This document shows, piece after piece, positions 38,091 to 49,968 of a DNA stretch of 64,000 nucleotides; within the stretch, counting starts at the first letter, position 1, and every line of letters begins with the position of its first letter. The notes under the pieces are model-generated. The model had not been told where the DNA came from and did no database searches. It was given only the letters and a program-made list of their open reading frames with translations. The translations under genes were made by a program, and so were the position numbers. The stretch comes from Streptococcus thermophilus. GTDB taxonomy: Bacteria > Bacillota > Bacilli > Lactobacillales > Streptococcaceae. Location: contig NZ_CP038020.1 in assembly GCF_010120595.1 (NCBI RefSeq), forward strand, positions 1,612,001 through 1,676,000, read 5' to 3'.

Positions 38091-38786
38091 TCATTTTGTT
38101 AATGAAAATGGAAAAGCATTGTAGTGGCTATAATCAAAGGTTGGTCCCAAATCAGAGATAACTTGAACTGGTGTGTATGTGATATTTTCAAGAATAAAAC
38201 TAGGCTTAACTTGGAAACCAGATCCCCCTATTCCAGTAAGGCCAGAGAGTAATTGCCACCTTACTAAACGTAGAAATTACCAGAAATCTGTACAGCTTTT
38301 GCAGTTATAAAACTTTGACAATAGGGTTCGTAAGCGACATTAAAATTTTCCTTTGAAGTAATGTTTTCATCAGCATCAACTGTAAAACTAATATCTGTTG
38401 CTTGAGGACTCATACCAGTCCAGGTTCCAACCAAGGCTGATGGAACATGAGAGTCACTTTGGGTATCAGGTGTTACTTGGCCAGACTTATTTGACTCAGT
38501 AGTAGCACTACTACTTGTTCCTGATTGAGTATCAGTTACAGCTGTAGCTTGATTTCTTTTACTGAGCTAGATTCAGAATCACTTGCTAGGTCTTGGCCTT
38601 TTTAGCAGATTTCCTTTCAGTAGTTTTTGTCTTTGCTGATGACTTTACTACTTTAGAAGTTGAAGTTGTAGATGATGATGTAGTGCCTTTTTCTGACTTG
38701 AAGCCACATCCGATAAGAGCCCCAGAAAAAGCTACAGATAACAAAACAAGTGAACAAACATGGATAACTATACTTTTTATTTTCAT
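38091..38786 (-). pseudogene. secreted lipoprotein, multiply frameshifted
   Basis: N-terminus has a lipoprotein signal (LVLLSVAFSGALIGCG, Cys about residue 27) and a Ser/Thr/Lys linker that stops at codon 67. Further frames give SDSESSSVKEIK, then VPSALVGTWTGMSPQATDIS...ENITSKENFNVAYEP up to two stops, then SGLTGIGGSGFQVKPSF...HYNAFPFSLTK to 38091. At least three indels or stops break it. IS1191 sits 55 bp upstream of its start, within or near the promoter. Confidence 0.8.
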
Positions 38787-38833
38787 AAACCTTTTTTCTG
38801 TATGTATATTATATTATAAAATTCAAGCGTTGT

Positions 38834-38841
38834 TTGTAATT
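38834..38841 (+). repeat. IS1191 target-site duplication, left copy
   Basis: TTGTAATT, identical to 40155-40162. Confidence 0.92.
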
Positions 38842-40154
38842 GATACTGTCAATAATTATGTGTAAACACTCAAGTAGAGTTGAAGAATGTTAATCAAATA
38901 AGCTTTCAAGTGTGTCAGCACATTGGCCAAACCCTTTATGGATGCGTTGATTTTGCTTGAAATTATAATTTTCAAACAGGGTAACTAAATAACGTTCCAG
39001 AGCCTCCTCGTTAGGAAAAAGGACCTTCTTTTTCGTTTGACGTTTGATTTCTTTGTTAAGAGACTCAATGAGGTTTGTCGAATAAATGCTATGCCAAATC
39101 TGGTAGGGGAACTGATAAAAAGTTAAAAGATTATCCGTATTCTCCAGACTTTCCATGACTTTCCTATACTTTGGTTTCCATTCGGCGATAAAGTTCTCTA
39201 AAGCTTGCACTGCCATTTCTAAATTTTCAGCACGATAAATCGTTTTAAATTGCTCCAGAATAACCGCTCTATCTGCTCGTTTCACTTTACTAGCCAGATT
39301 TCGACTAATATGAATTAAGCAACGTTGTTGTTTAGCTAATGGGTAAGCCTGATTGATAATCTGTTCAAGCCCCTTGAAGCCATCGGTCACTACAAGAGAA
39401 ACCTGTTGGATTCCTTGCTTTTGAAGCTTGTCTAACAGGGTGGACCAAGAAGCATTGTTTTCATTTGGGGCGATTTCATATCCAAGAACAGCCTTCTGTC
39501 CTTCTGGTGTAATGCCAAGTGCGATATGAATACATTCTTTACTAACGGTTCCAAGTCTTAAGGGGAGATAGGTTCCGTCAAGAAATAAAACAGAGTAATT
39601 GGCTTCTAAGCTTCGCTCATGAAAAGTAGCGACATTCTCCTGAGTTGCTTTTGAGATATTAGAAATTGTGGCAGGACTATAGTGATGACCATACATTCGC
39701 TCGATGATATCACTAATTTCTCGAGTCGTTACACCGGTTTGATAGAGTTTGATAACCATCTCTTCCAAGTGGTCATCTCGACGTCCATAAGCGGGAAGCA
39801 AAGCTGGACTAAAGTTCCCATTACGATCTCTAGGAATACTCAACTGAACAGTCCCATATTTGGTTTCGAATTTCCGTGCATAGCTTCCGTTACGACTATT
39901 CCCAGAATTATAGCCTAATTTATCGTAAGGTTCATACCCTAAAAAGGCTGATAACTCTGCTTGAAGCAGATCATTCATAGCTGTTTCAAGAGAAGTACGG
40001 AAAAATTCATCAATATCTTGCTTTTGGGCTAGGAAGTTAAGTAGTTCTGTGGTAAACTGAGTCATAGGAATAAATCTCTTTCTAGTAATGTTTTGCAACT
40101 CTACTATAACGGATTTATTCCTTTTTGTGTTTACACAACTTATTTTACACTACC
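38842..40154 (-). mobile_element. IS1191 (IS256 family), apparently intact
   Basis: Bounded by the 8-bp direct repeat TTGTAATT on both sides, which fixes the ends exactly; the length is then 1313 bp, the size I recall for IS1191. The 28-bp terminal inverted repeats match at about 20 positions, with GTGTAAACAC perfectly shared. The transposase frame is open. The perfect duplication indicates a recent, simple insertion. Confidence 0.95.
38890..40065 (-). CDS. IS256-family transposase of IS1191
   Basis: Mutator-type DDE transposase, 391 residues from MTQFTTELLNFLAQ; an ATG 11 codons upstream is in frame but less likely. Catalytic Asp in SVLFLDGTYLPLRL and VVTDGFKGLEQII, catalytic Glu in STNLIESLNKEIKRQTKKK. 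All three are present and the frame is uninterrupted, so it should be active. Confidence 0.95.
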   Translation of the reverse strand: MTQFTTELLNFLAQKQDIDEFFRTSLETAMNDLLQAELSAFLGYEPYDKLGYNSGNSRNGSYARKFETKYGTVQLSIPRDRNGNFSPALLPAYGRRDDHLEEMVIKLYQTGVTTREISDIIERMYGHHYSPATISNISKATQENVATFHERSLEANYSVLFLDGTYLPLRLGTVSKECIHIALGITPEGQKAVLGYEIAPNENNASWSTLLDKLQKQGIQQVSLVVTDGFKGLEQIINQAYPLAKQQRCLIHISRNLASKVKRADRAVILEQFKTIYRAENLEMAVQALENFIAEWKPKYRKVMESLENTDNLLTFYQFPYQIWHSIYSTNLIESLNKEIKRQTKKKVLFPNEEALERYLVTLFENYNFKQNQRIHKGFGQCADTLESLFD

Positions 40155-40162
40155 TTGTAATT
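40155..40162 (+). repeat. IS1191 target-site duplication, right copy
   Basis: TTGTAATT, identical to 38834-38841. Confidence 0.92.
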
Positions 40163-40218
40163 TTGTAACTTTTTGTAATGTTTTGTCTTTCTGTTATAAG
40201 TTAATAGGTCCTTTTAAC

Positions 40219-40253
40219 CAAAAAAGCCTATCACTCCCACAGGAATGATAGAC
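40219..40253 (-). terminator. terminator after the 40.3-41.2 kb pseudogene
   Basis: 10-bp stem CTATCATTCC/GGAGTGATAG (one G-U) with GCTTTTTT tail on the minus strand. Confidence 0.85.
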
Positions 40254-40282
40254 TCTTGACTATTATTTAAGTACTCCTTATC

Positions 40283-41165
40283 TTATCTGATATTAGCGAG
40301 TACCTTCTTTTTCAAGATAACCTGAATAGGGATGATCGTAGCATCTTCCGAGACAATAATGCGTTTACTACCATTCACAACTACAAAATAGTATAAACCT
40401 TTCTCGACGTGGTAGATATCGTTAACACTCTTAGCCTGATAACCGTGTGACTTAAGGGACTTCTGTATTTCAGCAAACTCTTTTTGTACCTTACTATTAT
40501 CACCTCCGCCTGATTGATTCATCAGATATTCTTTTAAAGGTGTAAGAATTAAGATATTTATATCATCAGAATCTGTAGTCATTACTCCATTTTCAGAGAT
40601 AGTAACTTCTCCTTTTGATTCATCTTCATAATTAAATGTCTTCCATTTTCCAACAAAAACTTTTGAAACCTCTTCCTTGTGAAAAAGACATTTCTTTTTG
40701 AAATTTTTGGTGTTGGAACCGTAGTAATCTAGGTCTGATAAGGTTAAATCTAGAACAAAGTTTGCCCCATCCTTCTGAATCAGATTATAGAAGCCAACCC
40801 CTTTCCGTCTTTACCAATACAACCTCTTTTGTCTGTAATTGGTATTTCTTGTCAAAATCAGCAATCGTTTTTAGTTTTGAATCACTGACGTCTTCTAAGC
40901 TTGTTTCAAACTTCTGTCTAACTTTCTGACCAATAGAGATTTCTTTGATTTCTTCTTCCCTATAGCCTACAACGAGTTTTGACTTCTTCCCATTTAAGTC
41001 ATAAACCAAAGCAGTATTATTACTATTTACCCACAAACCACCCAAGTTTGTTCCTTTGGAAGAAAATAAAAATAATCCAAGACTTGTTGTTAGAACAAGA
41101 AGTAAAGCAATGGCAAGACCTATAAACGTCTTCTTTCTAAACTTTTTTCTGTTTAACAAAGACAA
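40283..41165 (-). pseudogene. membrane-anchored protein, frameshifted
   Basis: 5' part (40785-41165): TTG start, basic N-terminus (NRKKFRKK), one membrane helix (FIGLAIALLLVLTTSLGLFL) and an extracellular domain with WVNSNNTALVYDLNGKKSKL. The frame stops at 40785 after ERGWLL, but the -1 neighbour frame continues without a break as GFYNLIQKDGANFVLDLT to MTTDSDDINILIL and ends at 40283. A one-base indel in the run of G near 40800 explains it. Unknown function. Confidence 0.75.
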
Positions 41166-41381
41166 GCTGCTTTGCAGAGGGGTGATTGACCATTTGACCA
41201 GTCATTTGATTTGATAAAGGCATGGCTTCTTCAGTCATATTCTTACCGTTGTTGGTAAAATTAGCTTGTCTTCCTTCCATAACAAATTCACCATTTAAAA
41301 GGGCCTGCTGACACTCCTGAATAGTGGCTTACGATTATTAATCACTTCAAAATATTCAATCAATTCTTTTCTATTCAACAT
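41137..41381 (-). pseudogene. small soluble protein, one-base deletion
   Basis: Starts MLNRKELIEYFEVINNRKP, then a missing base at about 41325 causes an early stop. In the restored frame it reads IQECQQALLNGEFVMEGRQ through NHPSAKQLVFVKQKKV to a TAG that overlaps the start of the next pseudogene by 29 bp. The two evidently formed an operon. Function unknown. Confidence 0.7.
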
Positions 41382-41402
41382 CTCTCCTAACAATTCTTAA
41401 TA

Positions 41403-41440
41403 GAAAAATCTATCACTAGTTTATAAGTGATAGATTTTCC
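41403..41440 (-). terminator. terminator between the decayed pair and rmlB (leader of rmlB side: rml operon end)
   Basis: Perfect 13-bp stem (41405-41417 with 41426-41438, loop 8 nt) with T-runs, 4 bp after the rmlB stop; it ends the rml operon. Confidence 0.88.
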
Positions 41441-41442
41441 AA

Positions 41443-42918
<1,476 letters not shown>

Positions 42919-43512
42919 TTACAAATCTTCTGATTTTAGTGGGTTGACGTCTTTGAGAAATGGGTGATTTTTATCTGCTTCTGAGACTTCTGCTTCCTCC
43001 AAGTTTTCCCACTTGATATCAAGGCTTGGGTCTGCGTAGTTGACAAAGGCATATTTTGGTTTGAGTTCAAGTGCCCAGTAGTCGTTCACAAGATAGCTGT
43101 ATGCAACCTTATCTGACAAAACTTGGAAACCGTTAGCAACACCACGAGGAACAAAGATTCCTTTCGAGGCATCAATAACTGTTTGGTAAGTATTCCCAAA
43201 AGTTTCGCCTTCACGAAGGTCAACCCATGCTCCAAGAACCTTTCCTTCATCTGCTACTGAGATGTATTTATCCCAAGGCTCAGCGTGCAAACCACGCAAA
43301 ACATTTTTACGTGAAAAAGAAACGTTGTTTTGCAATTTTCCTTCTGCAAAGAATGATTCTGGAAAACCAAGTGGCAACATTTTTTCTTTTTGGAAGTTTT
43401 CCTTAAACCAACCTCGGTTGTCTCCATGTACTGGAATATCAAATTCAAGCAAGCCTGGAATGGCTTCACTCTTACGTACAGCTAGTTCTTTTCCAAAAAA
43501 TTGTTCAGTCAT
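42919..43512 (-). CDS. rmlC: dTDP-4-dehydrorhamnose 3,5-epimerase
   Basis: Third step of dTDP-rhamnose synthesis, 197 residues, cupin fold. Catalytic His in VLRGLHAEPWDKYI (about residue 71) and the motif GVANGFQVLSDKVAYSYLVNDYW with the catalytic Tyr. Overlaps rmlA by one base (ATG/TAA). Confidence 0.96.
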   Translation of the reverse strand: MTEQFFGKELAVRKSEAIPGLLEFDIPVHGDNRGWFKENFQKEKMLPLGFPESFFAEGKLQNNVSFSRKNVLRGLHAEPWDKYISVADEGKVLGAWVDLREGETFGNTYQTVIDASKGIFVPRGVANGFQVLSDKVAYSYLVNDYWALELKPKYAFVNYADPSLDIKWENLEEAEVSEADKNHPFLKDVNPLKSEDL

Positions 43513-44381
43513 TATGCTTCTCCAATCAAACGGAGCAAATATTGTCCGTATTCATTCTTCTTAAACGGTTGTGACAATTCGAGGACCTTTTCTTTAGTTA
43601 TGTAGCCCATACGATAGGCAATTTCCTCAAGGTTAGCCACTTGGACATTTTGCAAACGTTGAACCGTTTCAATGTATTGAGCAGCTTGCAGGAGGCTTTC
43701 GTGAGTGCCTGTATCCAACCAAGCAAAGCCACGCCCCATCAACTCAACAGAAAGATCTCCACGATCTAAGTAGGCCTTGTTAACATCAGTGATTTCAAGC
43801 TCTCCACGAGGGCTTGGTTTGATATTTTTAGCAATTTCCACGACATCATTATCATAAAAATAAAGGCCTGTTACAGCAAAGTTTGATTTTGGATGTTCTG
43901 GTTTTTCTTCGATTGAGATGGCATTCATATCATCATCAAACTCAACAACACCAAAACGTTCTGGGTCTTTAACTTGGTAGCCAAAGACTGTTGCGCCTTT
44001 TTCCTTAGCTTCAGCACGTTGAAGCATTGCAGAAAGACCATTGCCATGGAAAATGTTGTCCCCGAGTACAAGAGCAACACTGTCATCACCGATGAAGTCT
44101 TCGCCTATGATAAAGGCTTGAGCCAAGCCATCTGGACTTGGTTGTACAGCGTAGGAAAGGGAAATACCAAACTCTGAACCATCACCAAGGAGTTCTTCAA
44201 AACGTGGAAGGTCCTGTGATGTTGAAATGATGAGGATTTCCTTGATTCCAGCCAACATAAGCGTTGACAATGGGTAGTAAATCATTGGTTTATCGTAAAT
44301 CGGCATCAGTTGTTTGGATGCAGCACGTGTCAGTGGATACAAACGTGTCCCTGAACCGCCTGCAAGAATAATACCTTTCAT
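43512..44381 (-). CDS. rmlA: glucose-1-phosphate thymidylyltransferase
   Basis: First step of dTDP-rhamnose synthesis, 289 residues. Nucleotide-binding [20 protein letters not shown] (residues 8-27), [13 protein letters not shown] with the metal-binding Asp, EEKPEHPKS. The start has AAAGGAG upstream. rmlA and rmlC are coupled; rmlD is not in this window and is probably elsewhere. Confidence 0.97.
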   Translation of the reverse strand: MKGIILAGGSGTRLYPLTRAASKQLMPIYDKPMIYYPLSTLMLAGIKEILIISTSQDLPRFEELLGDGSEFGISLSYAVQPSPDGLAQAFIIGEDFIGDDSVALVLGDNIFHGNGLSAMLQRAEAKEKGATVFGYQVKDPERFGVVEFDDDMNAISIEEKPEHPKSNFAVTGLYFYDNDVVEIAKNIKPSPRGELEITDVNKAYLDRGDLSVELMGRGFAWLDTGTHESLLQAAQYIETVQRLQNVQVANLEEIAYRMGYITKEKVLELSQPFKKNEYGQYLLRLIGEA

Positions 44382-44417
44382 AGGAAGGCTCCTTTTTTTC
44401 CTTAATATATTACTATT

Positions 44418-44446
44418 ATTTTAGCATTTTTTAGGCTCCTTGTCAC
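44418..44446 (-). promoter_or_regulatory. rmlA operon promoter
   Basis: -35 GTGACA (44441-44446), 17-bp spacer, -10 TAAAAT (44418-44423) with an extended TGc. Confidence 0.75.
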
Positions 44447-44611
44447 GATAAATCCTATCCTCTTAAGCTTTCATTAAGAAAATCAAGGCTGTCCATTTTC
44501 TTAATCAAATGGAATAAGAATTTCGAATGAAATCCTTTTTTGCACTATTTCTATTAAAAATAGTGATTGTCATTCTTTTCTTAAATTTTAATATGTTGAG
44601 GGGCTTTACAA

Positions 44612-45703
44612 CTATTGATCTTTTTTCTTAACGTACTGAGTCACTGGATAATCAGTACTGTCCAAGCTACCAGAGCGATTCATAACCAAATCAACTAGAT
44701 TTTTTCCAATAAGTGGGCCAGTTGTAAGACCAGAGGAGCCTAGACCTGAAGCTACGAAGACGTTTTTAAGCTCTGGAACTTCTCCAAAGAAAGGAGAAAA
44801 GTCACTGGTATATGCTCTAGTTCCCACACGTTCAGAGAAGGACTTAGCAGTACTTAAGTCAGGAAAATAGATCTTAGCCTCCTCCTCCAGACCTTCTAAA
44901 ACAACTTCATCAACCGTCAAATCAAAGCCTTTATCATTTTCGTGACTGGCCCCTACCGAGATCTTTCCACCCGCAAAAGGTATGATATCTAACTCACCCT
45001 CTGGCATCAGAACAGGTAACTTACCAGTATCTAAACCCTCAAAGAAATAATCTCGTAATTGACCCTTTTGGGGTCGAACACCCACTTCAAAACCAAGGGG
45101 TTCAAGCGTTTGACCTAGCCAGGCACCACAAGAAAGAATGACTTTATCAAAAGTTTGAGCATTAATCTCATAAGTCTCATTATCAAGAGAAGAGAGTGTA
45201 ACTAGTCCCTCTAGCTTTTCAAAACCAGAGGCCTCAATCAAAGTAGCTGTCAGTTCTGCCCCCTCAACTCTGGCTCCACCAGAAGCATAGAGACAATGGT
45301 CAAATCCAGTGAATTTAGGGAGTTCATCGGCGTTTTTTATAGAGAGTTCACCAATAATAGGTGACTCTTCTAACCTAGTTTCAGCATACTGATACAAACC
45401 GTCCAATTTACCATCGTCTTTCTTGAGAAGGACCACACCAGACTGATCATAAAAACTCGTGTCATAACCATCATTTTCAAGATTTGAAGTTAACTCTTGG
45501 TAAAAATCAGCTCCCAAACGAGCCATGCGATACCAAGCTTTATTTCGGCGTTTAGAAAACCAGGGGCTGATAATCCCCGCAGCTGCCTTGGTTGCTTGTC
45601 CAGGACCATGGTCAAAAACAGTAACCTCTACGTCTTTTTCTTTTGATAAGTAATAGGCAGCCGTTGAACCGACAATACCTGCTCCAACAATTGCAATTTT
45701 CAT
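44612..45703 (-). CDS. FAD-dependent oxidoreductase, DAO/DadA family
   Basis: A 363-residue glycine/D-amino-acid oxidase-type flavoenzyme. FAD motif MKIAIVGAGIVGSTAAYYLS (1-20), PGQATKAAAGIISPWFS, and the C-terminal VFVASGLGSSGLTTGPLIGK. I prefer the ATG at 45703, which has GGAG six bases upstream, over one four codons earlier. Substrate is not predictable. It follows the broken ZIP transporter by 66 bp. Confidence 0.88.
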   Translation of the reverse strand: MKIAIVGAGIVGSTAAYYLSKEKDVEVTVFDHGPGQATKAAAGIISPWFSKRRNKAWYRMARLGADFYQELTSNLENDGYDTSFYDQSGVVLLKKDDGKLDGLYQYAETRLEESPIIGELSIKNADELPKFTGFDHCLYASGGARVEGAELTATLIEASGFEKLEGLVTLSSLDNETYEINAQTFDKVILSCGAWLGQTLEPLGFEVGVRPQKGQLRDYFFEGLDTGKLPVLMPEGELDIIPFAGGKISVGASHENDKGFDLTVDEVVLEGLEEEAKIYFPDLSTAKSFSERVGTRAYTSDFSPFFGEVPELKNVFVASGLGSSGLTTGPLIGKNLVDLVMNRSGSLDSTDYPVTQYVKKKDQ

Positions 45704-45769
45704 CTCTAACTCCATCTATTTGAAAAGAGCTGAGACCTATACATACAGGAACAGCTCATCATTAATCAT

Positions 45770-46610
45770 TTATCCCAAGGCCACATCCATAACCATCATG
45801 ACTACAAAGCCAACCATAAGTCCCAAAGTTGCCATGTCAGTATTACCATTTGCCTGTGATTCAGGAATCAATTCCTCTGTTACCACAAAAATCATGGCAC
45901 CTGCTGCAAAGGCCAAGGCATAAGGAATAATAGCCATCATCCACATAACAAGAGCAGCTCCCATGATAGCTCCGATAGGCTCCACGATAGCTGACATAGA
46001 ACCCACATAGAAAGCCTTGATTCGAGATTTAGCATCTGCTCTAATAGGAATAGAAAGGGCTGCACCTTCAGGAACATTTTGCAAACCAATCCCGATAGCC
46101 AGACCAATAGCTCCCATAAGACCAGCGAGTGTCATATTACCACCTGCCAAGGCACCAAAGGTAACCCCGACTGCCAATCCTTCTGGAAAGTTATGAATGG
46201 TAATAGCCAAAAAAAGTAGGGCAGTTTTTGATAATTTTTTCTTACGAGGCTGAATTCCTTCCGCTTTTGAAATATCATTTTCCAAATGCAAGTGAGGGAC
46301 GACAGCATCAATCAAACGAAGGGCAACACCACCAAGTAAGAATCCAGCTGCTGCGGGAAACCATGACAATTTACCATATCCATTTTGACTAGCATAAGCC
46401 AAAGAAGGAGCCAGTAGCGGACCAAAAAGAGGCTGCAATCATGACACCAACCGCAAAGCCCATCATGATGTCTTGCAATTTACGGCTAATATTCTTGAAG
46501 AAGAAAACTATGGCTGAGCCAACAATAGTACATCCCCAGGTAAAGAGACCGGCAAGAAAAGCTAAGAAAACAACATTTTGATGTAAAAACCAAGTCATAA
46601 ACAAATCCAC
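45770..46610 (-). pseudogene. ZIP-family metal transporter, frameshifted
   Basis: The 5' frame (46389-46610) encodes two helices up to MMGFAVGVMIAASFWSA; the 3' frame continues LLAPSLAYASQNGYG...LLGGVALRLID, NFPEGLAVGVTFG, NVPEGAALSIPI and VTEELIPES, the ZIP metal-binding helices. Removing one G:C pair at 46419-46420 restores SFWSLLAPS. The broken 5' piece cannot form a transporter. Similar to ZupT/GufA Zn2+ importers. Confidence 0.85.
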
Positions 46611-47399
46611 CTACAAATGATCAAAAGGATTTGTTGACGACTGACTTTCAAGTATCGTCACATGCCAATTATGCTCACGTTTCCAGACCTCAAGTTTCTC
46701 AGCAATCTTTGAGACAAAGAGGGCTTCGATATGGTGACCGGGGTCAATAGCCAAGAGGCCATTAGTAATCATCTCTTGACCCGTATGGTAATAAATATCT
46801 CCCGTGATAAAAACCTGTGCTCCCTTTTTCAGAGCATCCTTGTAAAATCCTTGACCACTACCACCGCAAATAGCCACACGGTTAACAAGAGGATTGTCAT
46901 GATTATAACGAACCAGTCGAACACTATCTAAACCAAAAGCAGACTTGACTTTAAGAGCAAGATCTTCAATGGTCTGTGGCACAATATCACCCACTCGACC
47001 GATTCCTTGATTTTCAGCAGTCTCTGTTAAATAAGTGGTATCCTTAATGTCAAGTAACTCGCAGAACCAATCATTAAGACCTTCATCAACGACATCAATA
47101 TTGGTATGACTGACATAGACAGCAATGTCGTGCTTAACTAGATCAAGCAAAATATCACGGTCCGGTGACGACACCAAATCCTTTACAGGACGGAAAATAG
47201 GTGCATGCTTAGCAATGATAAGGTCCACACCTTTTTCAATGACTTCAGCTACTGTATTCTCACGAACATCCAAAGTAACCATGACCTTCTGAATCTCCTT
47301 ATCCAGACTGCCAATTTGTAAGCCAACCACATCACCTTCCATGGAAAGTTCCGGTGGACAAAAGCTTTCATAAGACTTGATAAGATCACTAGCTAACAT
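46611..47399 (-). CDS. Nif3-like dinuclear metal centre protein
   Basis: A 262-residue member of the Nif3/YbgI/YqfO family (GTP cyclohydrolase I type 2 in old annotation). The start [11 protein letters not shown] gives the family N-terminus and overlaps trmK by 11 bp. Metal-ligand blocks: [26 protein letters not shown] and [14 protein letters not shown] with [10 protein letters not shown]. Function uncertain, possibly linked to TrmK, its constant neighbour. Confidence 0.9.
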   Translation of the reverse strand: MLASDLIKSYESFCPPELSMEGDVVGLQIGSLDKEIQKVMVTLDVRENTVAEVIEKGVDLIIAKHAPIFRPVKDLVSSPDRDILLDLVKHDIAVYVSHTNIDVVDEGLNDWFCELLDIKDTTYLTETAENQGIGRVGDIVPQTIEDLALKVKSAFGLDSVRLVRYNHDNPLVNRVAICGGSGQGFYKDALKKGAQVFITGDIYYHTGQEMITNGLLAIDPGHHIEALFVSKIAEKLEVWKREHNWHVTILESQSSTNPFDHL

Positions 47400-48075
47400 G
47401 GTCCAAAACCTCCTTAATGGTTTGAATTTTTTCTTCAAGAATTGCACGGTCATCCTGATTGGCAAGGGGAATAGACCCCAAGGCAATCTCTAATTTATTA
47501 ATTTCACGTTGCCATTTGAGCTGGAAAACCTGAGACTGCTCTTTCATAAGATGAGGGCCAAAGCGAATCTCCCTCTCTGAAAGGTTCATTTGACCAGCTT
47601 CTGCCACTATGATTTCGTAATATTTGCCATTTTCAGTCATAATGGCTTCTGCAACAATAGTAAAACCATTTTCCATCAACCAGATACGGAGATCATCTTC
47701 CCGATTATTTGGTTGCAAAATCAGACGGTCTACGTCCTTAAGTTTGTCCTTTCCAGCATCAAGAATATCCGCAATAAGACGTCCCCCCATACCACAAATC
47801 GTGATAGTTGTAACGGCATCATAAGGCTCAAAGGCAGCTAAGCCATTCGCCAAGCGCACGTCGATTTTATCATTGAAACCAGAAGCTGAGACATTTGCGA
47901 GAGCTGATTCATAAGGACCCTTTACCACTTCGCCAGCAATGGCTGAAGTAATCAAGCCCTTTTCAAGTAGATAAATTGGAAGATAGGCATGATCACTTCC
48001 TACATCCAAGAGTTTTGCGCCTTTAGGAACGTAGGTTGCTACGTCCTTGAGACGTTGAGATAATTGTACGTACAT
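47389..48075 (-). CDS. trmK: tRNA (adenine-22-N1)-methyltransferase
   Basis: Class I SAM methyltransferase of 228 residues methylating A22 of some tRNAs (m1A22). SAM motif [15 protein letters not shown] (about 21-35), then [25 protein letters not shown]. The C-terminal coiled coil runs about 165-228. Coupled to the Nif3-family gene. Confidence 0.93.
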   Translation of the reverse strand: MYVQLSQRLKDVATYVPKGAKLLDVGSDHAYLPIYLLEKGLITSAIAGEVVKGPYESALANVSASGFNDKIDVRLANGLAAFEPYDAVTTITICGMGGRLIADILDAGKDKLKDVDRLILQPNNREDDLRIWLMENGFTIVAEAIMTENGKYYEIIVAEAGQMNLSEREIRFGPHLMKEQSQVFQLKWQREINKLEIALGSIPLANQDDRAILEEKIQTIKEVLDHVS

Positions 48076-48172
48076 GTTTCATCTTTCTATTTTTTAAGTC
48101 TCTTCAATTATATCAAAAAAGGAGGTCGGTAAGAAACGCTTTTAACACATTTCCTAACAACTTCCTTTTTGT

Positions 48173-48613
48173 TTATACTTTTTCGTCCGTAAAGACGAAG
48201 AATTTTGAAATAATGTAGTTCAACACAATGATAAGGACCTGAGCAAATAGGCTCTCGATACCATTTACCCATGCCTGACTATGGCCAACAAATTGACCAA
48301 TAATCTCTGGATAAGTATCTACCAAGAAATAGGCTAATGCCAAATCCAAGACCAAGGTCAAAAGGCGGGCTCCTACGAACTTAACAAAGCGCGTGGCCAT
48401 ACCTGCCGTTTCCTGATTAAAGACAAAGATGTCATTTGTAAAAAAGGCAAAGATAATGGCAATCGCATTGGCCAGGACAGCCGAGAGGGTCCCTTGTTTG
48501 GTCAACTGAAAAATCAAGGTACGACTAACCATGTAAACCAAAGTTGCCAAAACCCCAAAGAAGAGATATTTGAAAACTTCGGTAGCCATAAAGCCTCTGA
48601 GTTTAGCTAGCAT
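48173..48613 (-). CDS. GtrA-family membrane protein
   Basis: A 146-residue protein with four membrane helices (YLFFGVLATLVYMVSRTLIF; AIIFAFFTNDIFVF; LLTLVLDLALAYFLV; VLIIVLNYIISKFFVF), the GtrA layout. GtrA proteins flip or assist lipid-linked sugar transfer for surface polysaccharides. Two bases after glmM. Confidence 0.88.
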   Translation of the reverse strand: MLAKLRGFMATEVFKYLFFGVLATLVYMVSRTLIFQLTKQGTLSAVLANAIAIIFAFFTNDIFVFNQETAGMATRFVKFVGARLLTLVLDLALAYFLVDTYPEIIGQFVGHSQAWVNGIESLFAQVLIIVLNYIISKFFVFTDEKV

Positions 48614-48615
48614 AC

Positions 48616-49968
48616 TTAGTCCAAACCAATTTCTGCACGAACAACATCGGCAATAGTATCGACATAGTAGTTCACTTCATCATCTGTTGGTGCTTCTGCC
48701 ATAACACGAAGGAGAGGCTCTGTACCACTTGGACGAACCAAGATACGTCCATTACCAGCCATCTCAGCTTCCATTTTTTCAATGATAGCGGCAATTGCAG
48801 GAACGTCCATAGCTTTATCTTTCATGCTATTTTCCACACGGATATTAACCAATTTTTGAGGGTAAATGGTTACTTCTGCTGCCAATTCAGACAAGCTCTT
48901 ACCTGTTTCAACCATTACTTTAGTCAATTGGATAGCTGTTAATTGACCATCACCAGTTGTATTGTAATCCATGATAATAACGTGACCAGACTGTTCGCCA
49001 CCAAGATTATAACCGTTTTTACGCATTTCTTCAACAACGTAACGGTCACCAACAGCAGTCACAGCCTTGTTAATACCTTCACGGTCGAGAGCCTTGTGGA
49101 AACCAAGGTTTGACATAACTGTTGTAACAATGGTGTTTTTAGCTAACTCACCTTTTTGAGACAAGTATTTACCAATGATATACATCACCTTGTCACCATC
49201 GACAATATCGCCATTTTCATCAACGGCAATGAGACGGTCACTGTCACCATCAAAGGCAAGACCGATTGCTGAACCAGATTCTCTAACTAAGGCCTGCAAT
49301 TGCTCTGGACGTGTAGAACCTACACCAGCATTGATGTTAAGGCCATCAGGTTGATCACCAATAACAGCGATTTCTGCATTCAAGTCAAGGAAAATGTTAC
49401 GAGCAGATACCGCAGCCGCACCGTTAGCAGCATCCAAGGCAACCTTCATACCACTGAGGTCAAGACCAGTAGTCACCAAGAATTTTTCGTATTTACGAAG
49501 ACCTTCTGGATAATCGACAAGCGTTCCAAGTCCTTCAGCTGATGGGCGTGGAAGAGTATCTTCTGCGGCATCTAGGAGAGCTTCAATTTCCGCTTCACGT
49601 GCATCATCTAATTTAAAGCCATCTCCACCAAAGAACTTGATTCCATTATCAAGTGCTGGATTGTGACTAGCTGAAATCATTACACCAGCACTAGCATTTT
49701 CTGTACGTACCAAGTATGATACACCTGGTGTCGCAAGTACCCCAAGTTTATAGACTTCGATACCTACTGAGAGAAGTCCCGCTACCAAAGCAGATTCTAA
49801 CATCTCACCAGAAATACGTGTATCACGAGCCACAAAAACTTTAGGACGGCCAGTTTCATGTTGACTAAGCACATAACCACCAAAACGACCTAATTTAAAA
49901 GCCAATTCAGGCGTAAGCTCAACGTTTGCCTCTCCACGAACACCGTCTGTTCCAAAATATTTACCCAT
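48616..49968 (-). CDS. glmM: phosphoglucosamine mutase
   Basis: Interconverts glucosamine-6- and -1-phosphate for UDP-GlcNAc synthesis; 450 residues. Phosphoserine motif [19 protein letters not shown] (Ser about residue 101), metal site [15 protein letters not shown], substrate-binding [11 protein letters not shown] and phosphate-binding [11 protein letters not shown]. Usually near cdaA-cdaR, as here; GlmM inhibits CdaA in some Firmicutes. Start is the ATG at 49968. The AAGGAGG site is 30 bp upstream, separated by a perfect hairpin (see below). Confidence 0.97.
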   Translation of the reverse strand: MGKYFGTDGVRGEANVELTPELAFKLGRFGGYVLSQHETGRPKVFVARDTRISGEMLESALVAGLLSVGIEVYKLGVLATPGVSYLVRTENASAGVMISASHNPALDNGIKFFGGDGFKLDDAREAEIEALLDAAEDTLPRPSAEGLGTLVDYPEGLRKYEKFLVTTGLDLSGMKVALDAANGAAAVSARNIFLDLNAEIAVIGDQPDGLNINAGVGSTRPEQLQALVRESGSAIGLAFDGDSDRLIAVDENGDIVDGDKVMYIIGKYLSQKGELAKNTIVTTVMSNLGFHKALDREGINKAVTAVGDRYVVEEMRKNGYNLGGEQSGHVIIMDYNTTGDGQLTAIQLTKVMVETGKSLSELAAEVTIYPQKLVNIRVENSMKDKAMDVPAIAAIIEKMEAEMAGNGRILVRPSGTEPLLRVMAEAPTDDEVNYYVDTIADVVRAEIGLD

